A stretch of 64,000 bases of DNA, taken from positions 2,790,001 to 2,854,000 of the forward strand of contig NZ_BHZC01000001.1 of the NCBI RefSeq assembly GCF_003865135.1. Direction: 5' to 3'. Position numbers and translations under genes: made by a program. The DNA comes from Streptomyces chrestomyceticus JCM 4735. GTDB taxonomy: Bacteria; Actinomycetota; Actinomycetes; Streptomycetales; Streptomycetaceae. Below, piece by piece: positions 11,151 through 21,100 of the stretch; the first letter of the stretch is position 1; each line of letters begins with the position of its first letter. The notes below the pieces were generated by a model. The model ran no database searches, was not told the DNA's origin, and saw only the letters and a program-made list of their open reading frames with translations.

Positions 11151-11819
11151 ATGGGCTTCACGATCGGCGGCATCCGCGACATCCGGTCCGGTTCACGGCG
11201 TCGCTCCCGCTCGACCGAGATCACGGCGGTGGCGGAGTACACGGGACTGTGGGGCTGGGACGTGGTGCCCGGCGCCCGCGCGGCCCGCGGCGGGAACGGG
11301 CGTACGGTCTGCTCGTGCGGTGCGGACGACTGCGCCGCCCCCGGCGCGCACCCGCTGGCCCACGCGGACGGACTGGCGGCCGGCGCGACGCTGGAAAAGG
11401 CCGCCGACGTCTGGGCGAGGACGCCCGGCGCGGCCGTCCTGCTCCCGGTGGGCCGGACCTTCGACATCCTCGAAGTGCCGGAAGGGGCGGGGCGCAGCGC
11501 GCTCGTACGGCTGGAACGGATGGGCCTGCCGCTCGGCCCGGTGGCCGCCACACCGACGGGCCGCGCCCTGTTCTTCGTGGCGCCCGGCGCCGCCGCCGGG
11601 CTGCCCGGTCTGCTCTACCGGATGGGCTGGGACGACGCCGCCCTCGACCTGTGTCCGCGCGGCCCCGGCGACCATGTCACAGCCCCGCCGTCGGACCTCG
11701 GCGGGCTCGGCCCGATGCGGTGGCTGCGGCCGCCCACCCTGGACACGGCCGGGCGGCCGCCGCAGGCCCGGCTGCTGCTGGGCACCCTCGCGTACGTGTG
11801 CCACCGGTCGGCGGCGTGA
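11151..11819 (+). CDS. Bifunctional primase/polymerase N-terminal domain protein
   Basis: A 222-residue protein starting at ATG 11151, directly behind a strong GGAGGAGG; the longer upstream frame lacks such a site. It resembles the stand-alone primase-polymerase N-terminal (prim-pol) domain proteins common in actinomycetes: TEITAVAEYTGLWGWDVVPG at the start, a CSCGADDCAAPGAHP cysteine segment, and GRTFDILEVPEGAG where the catalytic acidic residues would be expected. Only the domain relationship is supported; catalytic activity is not established and the biological role is unknown. A perfect terminator follows. Confidence 0.8.
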   Translation: MGFTIGGIRDIRSGSRRRSRSTEITAVAEYTGLWGWDVVPGARAARGGNGRTVCSCGADDCAAPGAHPLAHADGLAAGATLEKAADVWARTPGAAVLLPVGRTFDILEVPEGAGRSALVRLERMGLPLGPVAATPTGRALFFVAPGAAAGLPGLLYRMGWDDAALDLCPRGPGDHVTAPPSDLGGLGPMRWLRPPTLDTAGRPPQARLLLGTLAYVCHRSAA

Positions 11820-11876
11820 CCGCGGGCGCGGACGGCACCGCGCCGCCCGCCACGCCACTCCCCCCGCCCACCAAAA

Positions 11877-11906
11877 AGCCCCGCAGCGATCATCCGCTGC
11901 GGGGCT
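11877..11906. terminator. Bidirectional terminator hairpin
   Basis: AGCCCCGCAGCG and its exact complement flank an ATCATC loop, a 12-bp perfect stem. The left flank is AAAAA (a U-run for minus-strand transcripts) and the right is CTTGG. It separates the rightward gene ending at 11819 from leftward ftsY. Confidence 0.85.
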
Positions 11907-11915
11907 CTTGGAAAC

Positions 11916-12004
11916 CGGCCGTACCCGAACCGGCCAGGCCCGACCCGGCCGTACTCGAACCGGCCATACCCGACCGGGCCGTACCGAACCGGCTCTGCCC
12001 ATAA
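11916..12004. repeat. Six degenerate 15-bp tandem units
   Basis: Units begin at 11916, 11931, 11946, 11961, 11976 (14 bp) and 11990, with consensus CGGCCGTACCCGAAC. They sit between the terminator and the ftsY stop. The minus strand reads a five-residue peptide period (GYGRF-like) with no gene signals. Confidence 0.8.
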
Positions 12005-12019
12005 GGCCATCTGCCCGCC

Positions 12020-13260
12020 CTAGTCGCCGATCAGGGCGTCCACGAATGCCTCCGGCTCGAACGGCGCCAGGTCGTCCGCGCCCTCGCCCAGGCCGACGAG
12101 CTTGACCGGTACGCCCAGCTCCCGCTGGACCGCGACGATGATGCCGCCCTTGGCCGTGCCGTCCAGCTTGGTCAGCACGACACCGGTGATGTCCACGACC
12201 TCCGCGAACACGCGGGCCTGCACCAGGCCGTTCTGGCCGGTGGTGGCGTCCAGGACGAGGAGCACCTCGCCGACCGGGCCGTGCTTCTCCACGACCCGCT
12301 TGACCTTGCCCAGCTCGTCCATCAGGCCGGTCTTGGTGTGCAGCCGGCCCGCGGTGTCGATGAGGACCACGTCGGCGCTCTCGGCGATACCTTCCTTCAC
12401 CGCGTCGAAGGCGATCGACGCCGGGTCGCCGCCCTCCGGACCGCGGACCGTACGGGCGCCGACCCGCTCGCCCCAGGTCTGGAGCTGGTCAGCGGCGGCG
12501 GCACGGAAGGTGTCGGCGGCGCCGAGGACGACCGACTTGCCGTCGGCGACCAGGACCCGGGCCAGCTTGCCGGTGGTCGTGGTCTTGCCGGTGCCGTTGA
12601 CGCCGACGACCATGACGACGCCGGGGATCTCCTGGCCGTCCTTGCCCACGGCGTTGTCGGTGGCGACCGCGCGGTCCTGGTCCGTACCGATCAGCTTGAG
12701 CAGCTCTTCGCGCAGCAGTGCGCGCAGTTCCTCGGGCGTACGGGTGCCGAGCACCTTCACGCGCTCGCGCAGCCGCTCCACCAGTTCCTGGGTGGGCGCG
12801 ACGCCCACGTCGGCGGTGAGCAGCGTGTCCTCGATCTCCTCCCAGGTGTCCTCGTCGAGGTGTTCGCGGGAGAGCAGCGTGAGCAGACCCTTGCCCAGCG
12901 AGTTCTGGGAGCGGGAGAGCCGGGCGCGGAGCCGTACGAGCCGGCCGGCGGTCGGCTCGGGGACCTCGACCTCGGGGGCGGCGGGGGCGGGCGGCGCTTC
13001 GGCCACCGGCTCCTCGGCGGGTGCCTCGACGGGCGCCCCGGCCGGCGGCAGGTCGACTTCTTCTATCGTGCGACGGGTTTCGTCGCGGGGGTCTCGGCGT
13101 CCTCACCGACCTGCGGTTCCGCAGGGGGCGCGGTGACGGACGGGGTGGTCGGCGGGGCCGGCGGCAACTGCTGCTTCTTCTTGCGGCTGCTGACGACGAG
13201 CCCGCTGATCGCGCCGAGCGCGACCACAGCGATGACTACAGCAAGGATGACGATGTCCAT
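12020..13260 (-). CDS. ftsY: SRP receptor FtsY, reading frame broken by an apparent 1-base deletion
   Basis: FtsY is the membrane-associated GTPase that docks Ffh-ribosome complexes. The NG domain is intact in 12020-13006: GVNGTGKTTTTGKLARVL P-loop, DTAGRLHTKTGL, and the C-terminal GLGEGADDLAPFEPEAFVDALIG. The N-terminal part (from ATG 13260: a hydrophobic anchor MDIVILAVVIAVVALGA, then a Pro/Ala linker) lies in another frame and stops at 13063. Restoring one C to the CCC run (GGG at 13075-13077 on the plus strand) joins them as ...TKPRRTIEEVDLP.... Without it, only forms starting internally (GTG 13006) would be made. Because ftsY is essential, a sequencing or assembly error is the likeliest cause. 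Confidence 0.9.
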
Positions 13261-13773
13261 AACCCGTCCAGTATCGGTCACACCCTGCCGTGCGGGACCG
13301 CACACGCCGAACCTGGACCTCGCCTGTCCGGGTTCACCTGCCGCGGGGCCGCTCGCCGCCCCCTGGAGGAAAAGTCCGGACATCGCATACCACACTCCGG
13401 GGCGTGAAAACACCGCCCCGGATCGTCCGCGCAGGTAGGCCGCACGACCCGGTCCGACGCCGCCCGCCCGCCGGAGCGCGCACCCCCGCGCCGGGCGTGC
13501 CGCCGTTTTCCGTTACGTCGACCGGACGCCGAGGGGCCCCTCCCGCACCGCCACTCACCCCACCTGACCTGCGTCTCAGTCGATCATCCAGGAGGCTCGG
13601 ACGAGTTCGGGGCCCGTACACGGTCGTCGTTGGACACAACAAGGCGTATGAACCGAAGTTGGATCAAAGTACGATAGCTCTCGGCTGCGCAACGCGCGTA
13701 GAGTCCTGGCAACCCCCTCCCCTTCGCCAGGCATCACAGCCGCTGCCTGAACCCGCACGGAGACACCTGCACC
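13261..13773. other. Divergent intergenic region between ftsY and the NCS1 permease
   Basis: About 510 bases. It must contain the divergent promoters for ftsY and the permease. An AT-richer stretch at 13630-13680 (GAAGTTGGATCAAAGTACGATAG) is the best promoter candidate for the permease, but spacing between recognisable hexamers is poor. I saw no riboswitch consensus and no gene. Confidence 0.5.
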
Positions 13774-15255
13774 ATGGGCACCACGTCCACGGACACCATG
13801 TCCGCTCCTGAAACCGAAGGCGCCGTCGAGCAACGAGGCATCGAGCCCGTCCCCGACCACGAACGCCACGGCCGCGTCCGGGAACTCTTCCCGACCTGGG
13901 TCGCCGCCAACATCAGCGTGCTGCTGCTCACCATGGGCGCCTCCCTGGTGATCACCAACGGTCTGAACTTCTGGCAGGTCCTGATCGTGGCCGCCATCGC
14001 CTCCGTCCTCTCCTTCGGGATGGTCGGCGTGCTGTCGGTCTCCGGCAAGTGGGGCGGCGCGCCGGGCGCGATGCTCTCCCGCGCCGCCTTCGGCGTGCGG
14101 GGCAACTACTTCCCGGGCGCGATCCTGTGGGTGGCCCGCTTCGGCTGGGAGACGATCAACGCGGTCAGTGGCGCGTACGCCGTGCTGACGGTCCTGAAGC
14201 TGCTGTTCGGCATCGAGGCCAACAACGTCCTCACCGTGATCACGCTGCTGCTCTTCGTCGCGACGACGTTCCTGGTCAGCGGCATGGGCCGGAAGGCGCT
14301 CAACGTCTGCAACAAGTACTCGACGTACCTGTTCAGCGTCTTCAGCGTCATGGTGCTGGTCTATCTGATCGCCGAGATGCCGTGGGGGAAGATCTTCTCC
14401 CAGTCGGCGGGCAGCACCGCGCTGATGATCGCCGGTATCGGCACCATCGCGGCGGGCGGCATCAGCTGGGTGCCCACCGGTCCGGACTTCGCGCGCTACC
14501 TGCCGCACTCCGCCTCCGGCAAGAAGATCGTCGGCACCACCATCTCCGGCGCGGCCCTGGTGCTCGTACCGATGGTGCTGATGGGCGGCATCATGGCCGT
14601 CTCCAAGCCCGACCTGGCCAACCAGAACACCGACCCGATGTCGTTCCTCGGTTCGGTGCTGCCGACCTGGCTGGCGGTGCCCTACCTGCTCACCGCGCTG
14701 GTCGGGATGCTGCTGATCAACAGCCTGTCGATGTACTCGGCCGGTTTCACCGCGCAGACCATGGGCGTCAAGCTGCCCCGCGCCATGGCCGTGAGCATCA
14801 ACGCGATCATCAGCCTGGTCGGCGGCGCGTTCATGATGCTGGTGGCCAAGGACTTCATCGGCCAGTTCATCACCTTCCTGACGCTGCTCGCGGTGTCCTT
14901 CTCCGCCTGGATCGGGGTGTACGCCGTCGACATGGCGCGCCGCCGGAAGATGGCCGTGCGCTACGACGGCGACAGCCTGATGAACGTGAGCCGCACCAGC
15001 CGCTACTGGTACGCGGGCGGCTTCTGCTGGCAGGCGCTGACGGCCTGGGCCGCGGCCCTGGTGGTGGGCCTGTGCCTGACCAAGGTCACCTGGTTCACCG
15101 GTCCGCTGGCCGAGACCTGGCCGGGCAGGCACGGCCTGGGCTGGGCGGCCACGATCGTGATCGCCGCGGTGGTCTTCGCGGTGCTGCCGAAGCCGAGGGA
15201 GACGGTGCCCGCGGGTGCCGCCGTCCCGGCCGAGGAGCCGGCGCCGGTCGGCTGA
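13774..15255 (+). CDS. NCS1-family purine/cytosine permease
   Basis: A 493-residue membrane transporter with about twelve hydrophobic segments. It resembles CodB-type nucleobase:cation symporters of the NCS1 family: a hydrophilic N-terminus ending RVRELFPTWVAANISVLLLT, then SWVPTGPDFARYLP in the central loop, a family hallmark. The C-terminal 20 residues are Pro/Ala-rich. The probable substrate is a nucleobase such as cytosine, but thiamine precursors or allantoin are possible in this family. The ATG at 13774 follows a weak GGAG. No metabolic partner gene is adjacent. Confidence 0.85.
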   Translation: MGTTSTDTMSAPETEGAVEQRGIEPVPDHERHGRVRELFPTWVAANISVLLLTMGASLVITNGLNFWQVLIVAAIASVLSFGMVGVLSVSGKWGGAPGAMLSRAAFGVRGNYFPGAILWVARFGWETINAVSGAYAVLTVLKLLFGIEANNVLTVITLLLFVATTFLVSGMGRKALNVCNKYSTYLFSVFSVMVLVYLIAEMPWGKIFSQSAGSTALMIAGIGTIAAGGISWVPTGPDFARYLPHSASGKKIVGTTISGAALVLVPMVLMGGIMAVSKPDLANQNTDPMSFLGSVLPTWLAVPYLLTALVGMLLINSLSMYSAGFTAQTMGVKLPRAMAVSINAIISLVGGAFMMLVAKDFIGQFITFLTLLAVSFSAWIGVYAVDMARRRKMAVRYDGDSLMNVSRTSRYWYAGGFCWQALTAWAAALVVGLCLTKVTWFTGPLAETWPGRHGLGWAATIVIAAVVFAVLPKPRETVPAGAAVPAEEPAPVG

Positions 15256-15347
15256 TTCGGCGCCCGCACCCTTCTCACCTGATGTGACGTCAGCTAGCGT
15301 CCCCTTCGCCAACCGGGCCCACCGCCTCGGTGAAGGGGACGTTCGTC

Positions 15348-16337
15348 ATGCCCGTAACGGTCCTGCGCCTCAACCTCGCCGATCCCTCCCCCACCCCCGC
15401 CTCGCTCGGCGCGCGCTACCGGGCGGCCGTCGAGATGGCCGCCTTCGCCGACGACCGGGGCCTGACCACGGTCCAGACCGAGGAGCACCACGCCACGGAC
15501 AACGGCTGGATGCCGGCGCCGCTGGCGTTCGCCGGCACCGTCCTGGGCGCCACCCGGCGGATCACCGTCACCGTCTCCGCGCTGATCACGCCGCTGCACG
15601 ACCCGCTGCGGCTGGCCGAGGAGATCGCCGTACTGGATCTGCTGAGCGGCGGCCGGCTGGTCACCGTGGCGGGCATCGGCTACCGGCCCGAGGAGTACGC
15701 GGCGCACGGCCGGGACTGGCACTGGCGGGGCAAGCTCCAGGACGAGGTGCTGGAGACGCTGCTCGCCGCCTGGAAGGGTGAGCCGTTCCGCTATCGGGGC
15801 CGCACGGTGCGGGTCACCCCGCGCCCGTACACCCAGCCCCATCCGCTGCTGCTGGTCGGCGGCAGTTCCCGGGCCGCCGCGCGCCGGGCCGCGCGGCTGG
15901 GGCTGCCCCTGTTCCCCAGCGCGCATCTGCCCGAGCTGGAGGCGTACTACCACGCGCGGCGCGCCGAGTACGGGACCGAGGGCTGGGTGCTGCAGCCCTC
16001 CGCCCGCACGAGTCTGCTGCACGTGTCCGAGGATCCGGACCGGGCCTGGGCCGAGTACGGCGGGCATCTGCTGCACGAGGCGCGTACGTACGCCTCGTGG
16101 CAGTCCCCCGGCGCGGAGTCGGCCGTGCGGTCCACCGCCGGCGACGTGGAAGCGCTGCGCCGGGAGGGGGTCTACCGCATCGTGACACCGGAGGAGTGTG
16201 TGCGGCTGGCCGGGGAGGTGGGGCCGGCGGGGTCGCTGATCCTGCATCCGCTGTGCGGCGGGATGCCGGTGGACGAAGGGTGGCGTTCCGTACACCTGTT
16301 CGCGGAGCGGGTCGTTCCGCACCTGAAGGAGCGCTGA
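15348..16337 (+). CDS. LLM-class flavin-dependent oxidoreductase
   Basis: A 329-residue luciferase-like monooxygenase fold using FMN or F420. The ATG at 15348 follows GAAGGGGAC; the upstream GTG at 15330 has no site. Motifs are VQTEEHHATDNGWMPAPLAF (the EHH segment typical of the family), LLSGGRLVTVAGIGYRPEEY in the barrel, and HPLLLVGGSSRAAARRAARL near the C-terminal half. The substrate is unknown. F420 is made in this organism (cofC is present in the window), so F420 dependence is possible. A strong terminator follows. Confidence 0.85.
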   Translation: MPVTVLRLNLADPSPTPASLGARYRAAVEMAAFADDRGLTTVQTEEHHATDNGWMPAPLAFAGTVLGATRRITVTVSALITPLHDPLRLAEEIAVLDLLSGGRLVTVAGIGYRPEEYAAHGRDWHWRGKLQDEVLETLLAAWKGEPFRYRGRTVRVTPRPYTQPHPLLLVGGSSRAAARRAARLGLPLFPSAHLPELEAYYHARRAEYGTEGWVLQPSARTSLLHVSEDPDRAWAEYGGHLLHEARTYASWQSPGAESAVRSTAGDVEALRREGVYRIVTPEECVRLAGEVGPAGSLILHPLCGGMPVDEGWRSVHLFAERVVPHLKER

Positions 16338-16420
16338 GGCTCCGGCCCGTCCTCTTGCTTCAACGGAAAACCATTCGCGAGGAAAAGAAGTGCCCGTAAG
16401 GCGCGACGCGCAATAAAGGA

Positions 16421-16453
16421 GCTGCCCCGGTCCGACACACGGACCGGGGCAGC
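16421..16453. terminator. Bidirectional terminator between oxidoreductase and glcP
   Basis: A perfect 14-bp stem, GCTGCCCCGGTCCG with an ACACA loop, lies between two convergent genes ending at 16337 and 16489. There is no long T-run, as is common in Streptomyces. Confidence 0.85.
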
Positions 16454-16488
16454 CGCCCACAACTGAGGAGAAGGGCTGGCGGGGGGTG

Positions 16489-17907
16489 TTAGCCCATCTC
16501 CTCCAACGCCTTGCCCTTGGTCTCCTTCACGAATTTCAGCACGAAGGGGATCGAGAGCAGGGCGAAGATCATGTAGATCACGTAGGTACCCGAAAGATTC
16601 CAGTCGGAAAGGCTCGGGAAGCTGGCAGTGATGGCCCAGTTGGCGATCCACTGCGCACACGCCGCGACACCGAGCGCAGCGGCGCGGATCTTGTTCGGGA
16701 ACATCTCACCGAGGAAGACCCAGACCACGACGCCCCAGGACAGGGCGAAGAAGAGCACGAAGGCATGGGCCGCGACCAGGGCGACCGTGCCCTGGGCGGT
16801 CGGCAGCGTGCCGTCCGCGGTCTTCGAGGCGAAGGCCCAGGCCTCCAGCGCGAGGGCGACGGCCATACCGGCGGAACCGATCAGCGCCAGCGGACGGCGG
16901 CCGATCCGGTCCACGAAGACCATCGCGATCACGGTGCCGATGATGTTGATGATCGAGGTGGTGAAGCTGTAGAAGAACGAGCTGCTCGGGTCGATGCCGA
17001 CGGACTGCCACAGCGTCGAGGAGTAGTAGAACGCCACGTTGATGCCGACGAGCTGCTGGAAGACCGACAGGCCGATGCCGATCCACACGATCGGCAGGAA
17101 GCCGAACCTGCCGCCCAGCAGGTCCTTGAAGCTGGACTTGTGCTCCCGGCGCATCGCCTCCTTGATCTCCGCGACGCGGGTGTCCAGGTCGACGCCGTGG
17201 CCCTCGACCTCGGCCAGCACCTCCTTGGCCTTGGCGGTCTTGCCGACGGAGATCAGGAAGCGGGGCGACTCGGGGATCGCGAAGGAGAGCAGGCCGTAGA
17301 GCACGGCCGGTACGACCATCACGCCGAGCATCCACTGCCAGGCCTCCAGGCCCGCCAGCTTGCCGCGCTGGTCGCCGCCGGCGAGGTTGAGGATGCCCCA
17401 GTTGACCAACTGCGAGATCGCGATGCCGATGACGATCGCGGCCTGCTGGAAGGAGCCCAGGCGGCCCCGGTACGCGGGCGGCGCGACCTCGGCGATGTAG
17501 GCCGGGCCGATGACCGAGGCCATACCGATCGCGATGCCGCCCAGGACGCGCCACATGGCCAGGTCCCACAGGGCGAACGGCAGCGCCGAGCCGACCGCGC
17601 TGACCGTGAAGAGCGCCGCGGCGATCTGCATGACACGGATGCGGCCGATGCGGTCGGCGATCCGGCCGGCCGTGGCGGCGCCGATGGCGCAGCCGATCAG
17701 CGCGATGGCGATCACCTGGGCGAGCCCCGCGGAGCCCACTTCGTAGCGGCCGCGGATCGCCTCGACGGCGCCGTTGATCACGGAGCTGTCATAGCCGAAG
17801 AGGAAGCCGCCCATCGCGGCAGCCGCGGTGATGAAGATGACGTGGCCGAGGTGGTCCGGCTGGGCCTTGCGGCCTTCCGGAGTCGTCGGCGGCGCGGTGC
17901 TGGTCAA
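16489..17907 (-). CDS. glcP: Glucose permease GlcP (MFS sugar porter family)
   Basis: A 472-residue sugar/H+ symporter with twelve transmembrane segments. Sugar-porter signatures are present: GGFLFGYDSSVINGA in helix 1, GRIADRIGRIRVM between helices 2 and 3, PESPRFLIS after helix 6, QQLVGINVAFYYSS in helix 7, and the C-terminal KETKGKALEEM. The S. coelicolor homologue in this position is the main glucose permease GlcP (recalled). It would feed glucose to glucokinase, since streptomycetes import glucose without a PTS. A good promoter lies upstream. Confidence 0.88.
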   Translation of the reverse strand: MTSTAPPTTPEGRKAQPDHLGHVIFITAAAAMGGFLFGYDSSVINGAVEAIRGRYEVGSAGLAQVIAIALIGCAIGAATAGRIADRIGRIRVMQIAAALFTVSAVGSALPFALWDLAMWRVLGGIAIGMASVIGPAYIAEVAPPAYRGRLGSFQQAAIVIGIAISQLVNWGILNLAGGDQRGKLAGLEAWQWMLGVMVVPAVLYGLLSFAIPESPRFLISVGKTAKAKEVLAEVEGHGVDLDTRVAEIKEAMRREHKSSFKDLLGGRFGFLPIVWIGIGLSVFQQLVGINVAFYYSSTLWQSVGIDPSSSFFYSFTTSIINIIGTVIAMVFVDRIGRRPLALIGSAGMAVALALEAWAFASKTADGTLPTAQGTVALVAAHAFVLFFALSWGVVVWVFLGEMFPNKIRAAALGVAACAQWIANWAITASFPSLSDWNLSGTYVIYMIFALLSIPFVLKFVKETKGKALEEMG

Positions 17908-18013
17908 CGTGTACTCCAGTGCCCGGCTGCGCTGCCGGGCGTAGGGGGCTGGCCCTTCCAGTGGCGCATAGGTTGGGGGGACCCACCACTTGAAGGTAAA
18001 AGCAACATTGCAG

Positions 18014-18041
18014 ACCCTATGCCTTCAAGTTTCGAAGTCAA
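18014..18041 (-). promoter_or_regulatory. Candidate glcP promoter
   Basis: On the minus strand TTGACT (18036-18041), a 16-base spacer and TAGGGT (18014-18019) form a housekeeping-like promoter about 110 bases before glcP. The spacer contains the imperfect palindrome CTTCAAGTTTCGAAG, a possible operator for sugar control. Confidence 0.5.
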
Positions 18042-18171
18042 TAGGTCGTAATGAATTTGTTTCGGCGCGACTTCCGGGAGGATGCGTTCAAGTTATGAAC
18101 CGTAGCGGGCCGTAGTAATCGTGTACGTCACACCGAGTACCCGGCGCCGCACCGGCTACGCGGGGCCGCGC

Positions 18172-21100
18172 TCAGCGCAGCCGCTGGCTGATGACCTTCG
18201 AGACGCCGTCGCCCTGCATCGACACCCCGTACAGCGCGTCGGCGACCTCCATCGTCCGCTTCTGGTGCGTGATCACGATCAACTGGGAGCTCTCCTGCAG
18301 CTCCTCCATGATCCCGATCAGCCGCTGCAGATTGGTGTCGTCCAGCGCCGCCTCGACCTCGTCCATCACGTAGAACGGGCTGGGGCGCGCCTTGAAGATC
18401 GAGACCAGCAGCGCCACCGCGGTCAGCGAGCGCTCACCGCCCGACAGCAGCGACAGCCGCTTGACCTTCTTGCCCGGCGGGCGGGCCTCCACGTCCAGCC
18501 CGGTGGTGAGCATGTGGTCCGGGTCGGTCAGCACCAGCCGCCCCTCGCCGCCCGGGAAGAGCCGCGCGAAGACGCCCTCGAACTCCCTGGCGGTGTCGTG
18601 GAAGGCCTCGGTGAAGACCTGCTCCACCCGCTCGTCGACCTCCTTGACCACCCGCAGCAGGTCGGTCCGGGTCTTCTTCAAGTCTTCAAGCTGCTCGCTG
18701 AGGAACTGGTGCCGCTCCTCCAGCGCGGCGAACTCCTCCAGCGCCAGCGGGTTCACCTTCCCGAGCTGCTGATACGCCCGCTCGGCGGCCTTGAGCCGCT
18801 GCTCCTGCTCGGCCCGTACGTAGGGCACCGGCCGGTTGCGCGGGTGCTCCGGGTCCTCCGGCAGCTCCTCGCCCTGCGCGGCCGGGGACGGCGGTACGGG
18901 CTGGTCGGGGCCGTACTCGGCCGCCAGCGCAGCGGGCTCGACGCCCAGCTCCTCCAGCGCCTTGGCCTCCAGTTGCTCGATCCGCAGCCGCTTCTCGGCG
19001 CCCAGCACCTCGCCCCGGTGCACCGAGTCCGTCAGCTTGTCCAGCTCGCCCTTCAGCTCCCGGCTCGCGTTGCGCTCGGCCACCAGCGCCTGCTCGCGCT
19101 CCTGCTTGGCCAGCTCCGCCGCCAGCCGCTCCTCCTCGGCCCGGACGACCGAGACCTCGATGTGCGCCAGCAACTGCCGCGCCCCGGAGGCCACCGCGGA
19201 CGCCACCGCCGCCTCGTGGCGGGCCCGGGCGCGCCGCTGCTCGGCACGGGCCCGCGCCTCGCGTTCGGCCCGCGCGGCGCGGTCCAGACCGTCGGCCCGG
19301 CCCGCCAGGGCCTTGACCCGCTCCTCGTGCGTACGGGCCTGGAGGCGCGCCTCCATCTCCGTCTGCCGCGCGTTGGCGCCGTCCGCGGCCAGCCGGTCCC
19401 GTACGGAGGTGTCCGGCTCCTCGTCGCCGGGCTCCTCCTCGGCCACCGCCAGCCGGGCGGCCAGCTCCTCGGCCTCCTCGGTCGCCCGTTCGAGTGCTTC
19501 TTCCGCCTTCGCGGCGGCCGCGGCCGAGCGCTCGGCCTCGTCGGCGGCGCCGCGTGCCTGGCCACCGAGGCGGCCCAGGTCGCCCGCGACGCGGGACTTC
19601 GCACGGTCGGCGGCGCTGCGCCGCTCCCCCGCCTCCTCGGCCAGCCGCGCACACGCGTCCCGCCGTTGCCGCGCCGCCTCGTGCGCGGCGGTCAGCTCCG
19701 CGCAGCGTTCGCCCAGTTCGGCGGCCTCGGCCGCGGCCTCGTCGACGGATGCCTGCACTTCCAGCAGGGTCGGCGCGCCGGCCGACCCGCCCTGCGCGAA
19801 GTGCGCTCCGAGGACGTCGCCTTCGGCGGTCACCGCCGTCAGCTCCGGGCGGGAGGCCACCAGTTCCTCGGCGTCCTCCAGTGAGCCGACGACCACGACG
19901 CCGCGCAGCAGCCACCGTACGGAACGCAGCAACTCCTCCGGTCCGCTGACCAGTTCGGCCGCGAGCGGCAGGCCGCCGGAATCCACGTCCAGGCTCGTCT
20001 CCGGGCCCGCGCCCAGCACCATCGCGGCACGTCCCGCGTCCTCCTTGCGCAGGAGGCGAATCGCTTCGGCAGCGGTCGCCGGGTCGGCCACGGCCACCGC
20101 GTCCGCCGCCGCTCCGAGTGCTGCCGCCACCGGCACCTCGTGGCCCGGGGCGACGGTCAGCAGTTCGGCGGCCGGGCCGAGCAGGCCGGTCAGCCGGTCG
20201 GCCGCGCCGAGCAGCGCGCCGGTCCCGTCCTTGCGGCGCAGCCCGAGGGCCAGCGCTTCGTGCCGGGCGGAGACCGCAGCGCGCTGCCGCTCGGCGGCCG
20301 TCTGCGCGTCGCGCGCGGCGCTCAGCGCGGCCTCCGCGTCGGCCAGGTCCTGCTTCGCGGCCTCGTGCTGCCGCGACAGGTCGGCGTCGTCCGCGTCCAG
20401 CCCGTCCACCTCGGCCTTGAGCGTCTCGTACTGCTGCTGGGCGTGGGCCGCGCGCTGCTGCGCTTCGTCCCTGGCCGCCGCCAGCCGCCCGATCTCGGCC
20501 TGCGCCGACGCCGCCCGGCCGCGCGCGGCGGTGACCTGCCCGTGCAGCCTGGCCAGGCCCTCCCGCCGGTCCGCCATGGCGCGCGCGGCGTCCCGCAGCC
20601 GCCGCTCCTCGTCCGCCAACTGGCGCTCCAGGGCGGCCCGGTGCTCGACGGTGTCCTCCAGCGCCCGGCTCGCCGCCTCCAGCGCGGCTTCCAGCTCGGC
20701 CTCCTGCTCACGGACGCGGGCCGCCTCCCGTTCCAGGTCCTCCGGATCGCGGCCGCGCCGCTCCTCCGGCGGGGCGGCCGTCGCGCTCTTGACGCGCGCG
20801 TCGGCCAGCGAGACCGTGCCGCGCACCCGCTCGGCGAGCTGCGACAGCTCGTAGTACGTCTGCTGGGCCCGCTGGAGGCGTGGCGTCAGCGTCCGTACCT
20901 CCTCCTCCAGGGCGGCCTCGCGCCGTGTCGCCTCCTTGAGCCGCTGCTCGGCGGTCTCCTTACGCTGCTTGAGCGCCGCCTCGTCAGCGATCTCCGCGCG
21001 CAGCGCTTCACGAAGCGATACGAGGTCGTCGGCGAGCAGCCGCAGCCGGGCGTCGCGCAGGTCGGCCTGGATGACGGCGGCCCGGCGGGCGACGGCGGCC

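Noticed and set aside
13060..13082. Programmed -1 frameshifting in ftsY
   Set aside because: The bases before the stop (acg aaa ccc gtc) do not allow re-pairing of both tRNAs after a -1 slip, and no stimulatory hairpin is evident.
13261..13773. A riboswitch upstream of the NCS1 permease
   Set aside because: No TPP (CTGAGA), purine or other consensus core was seen.
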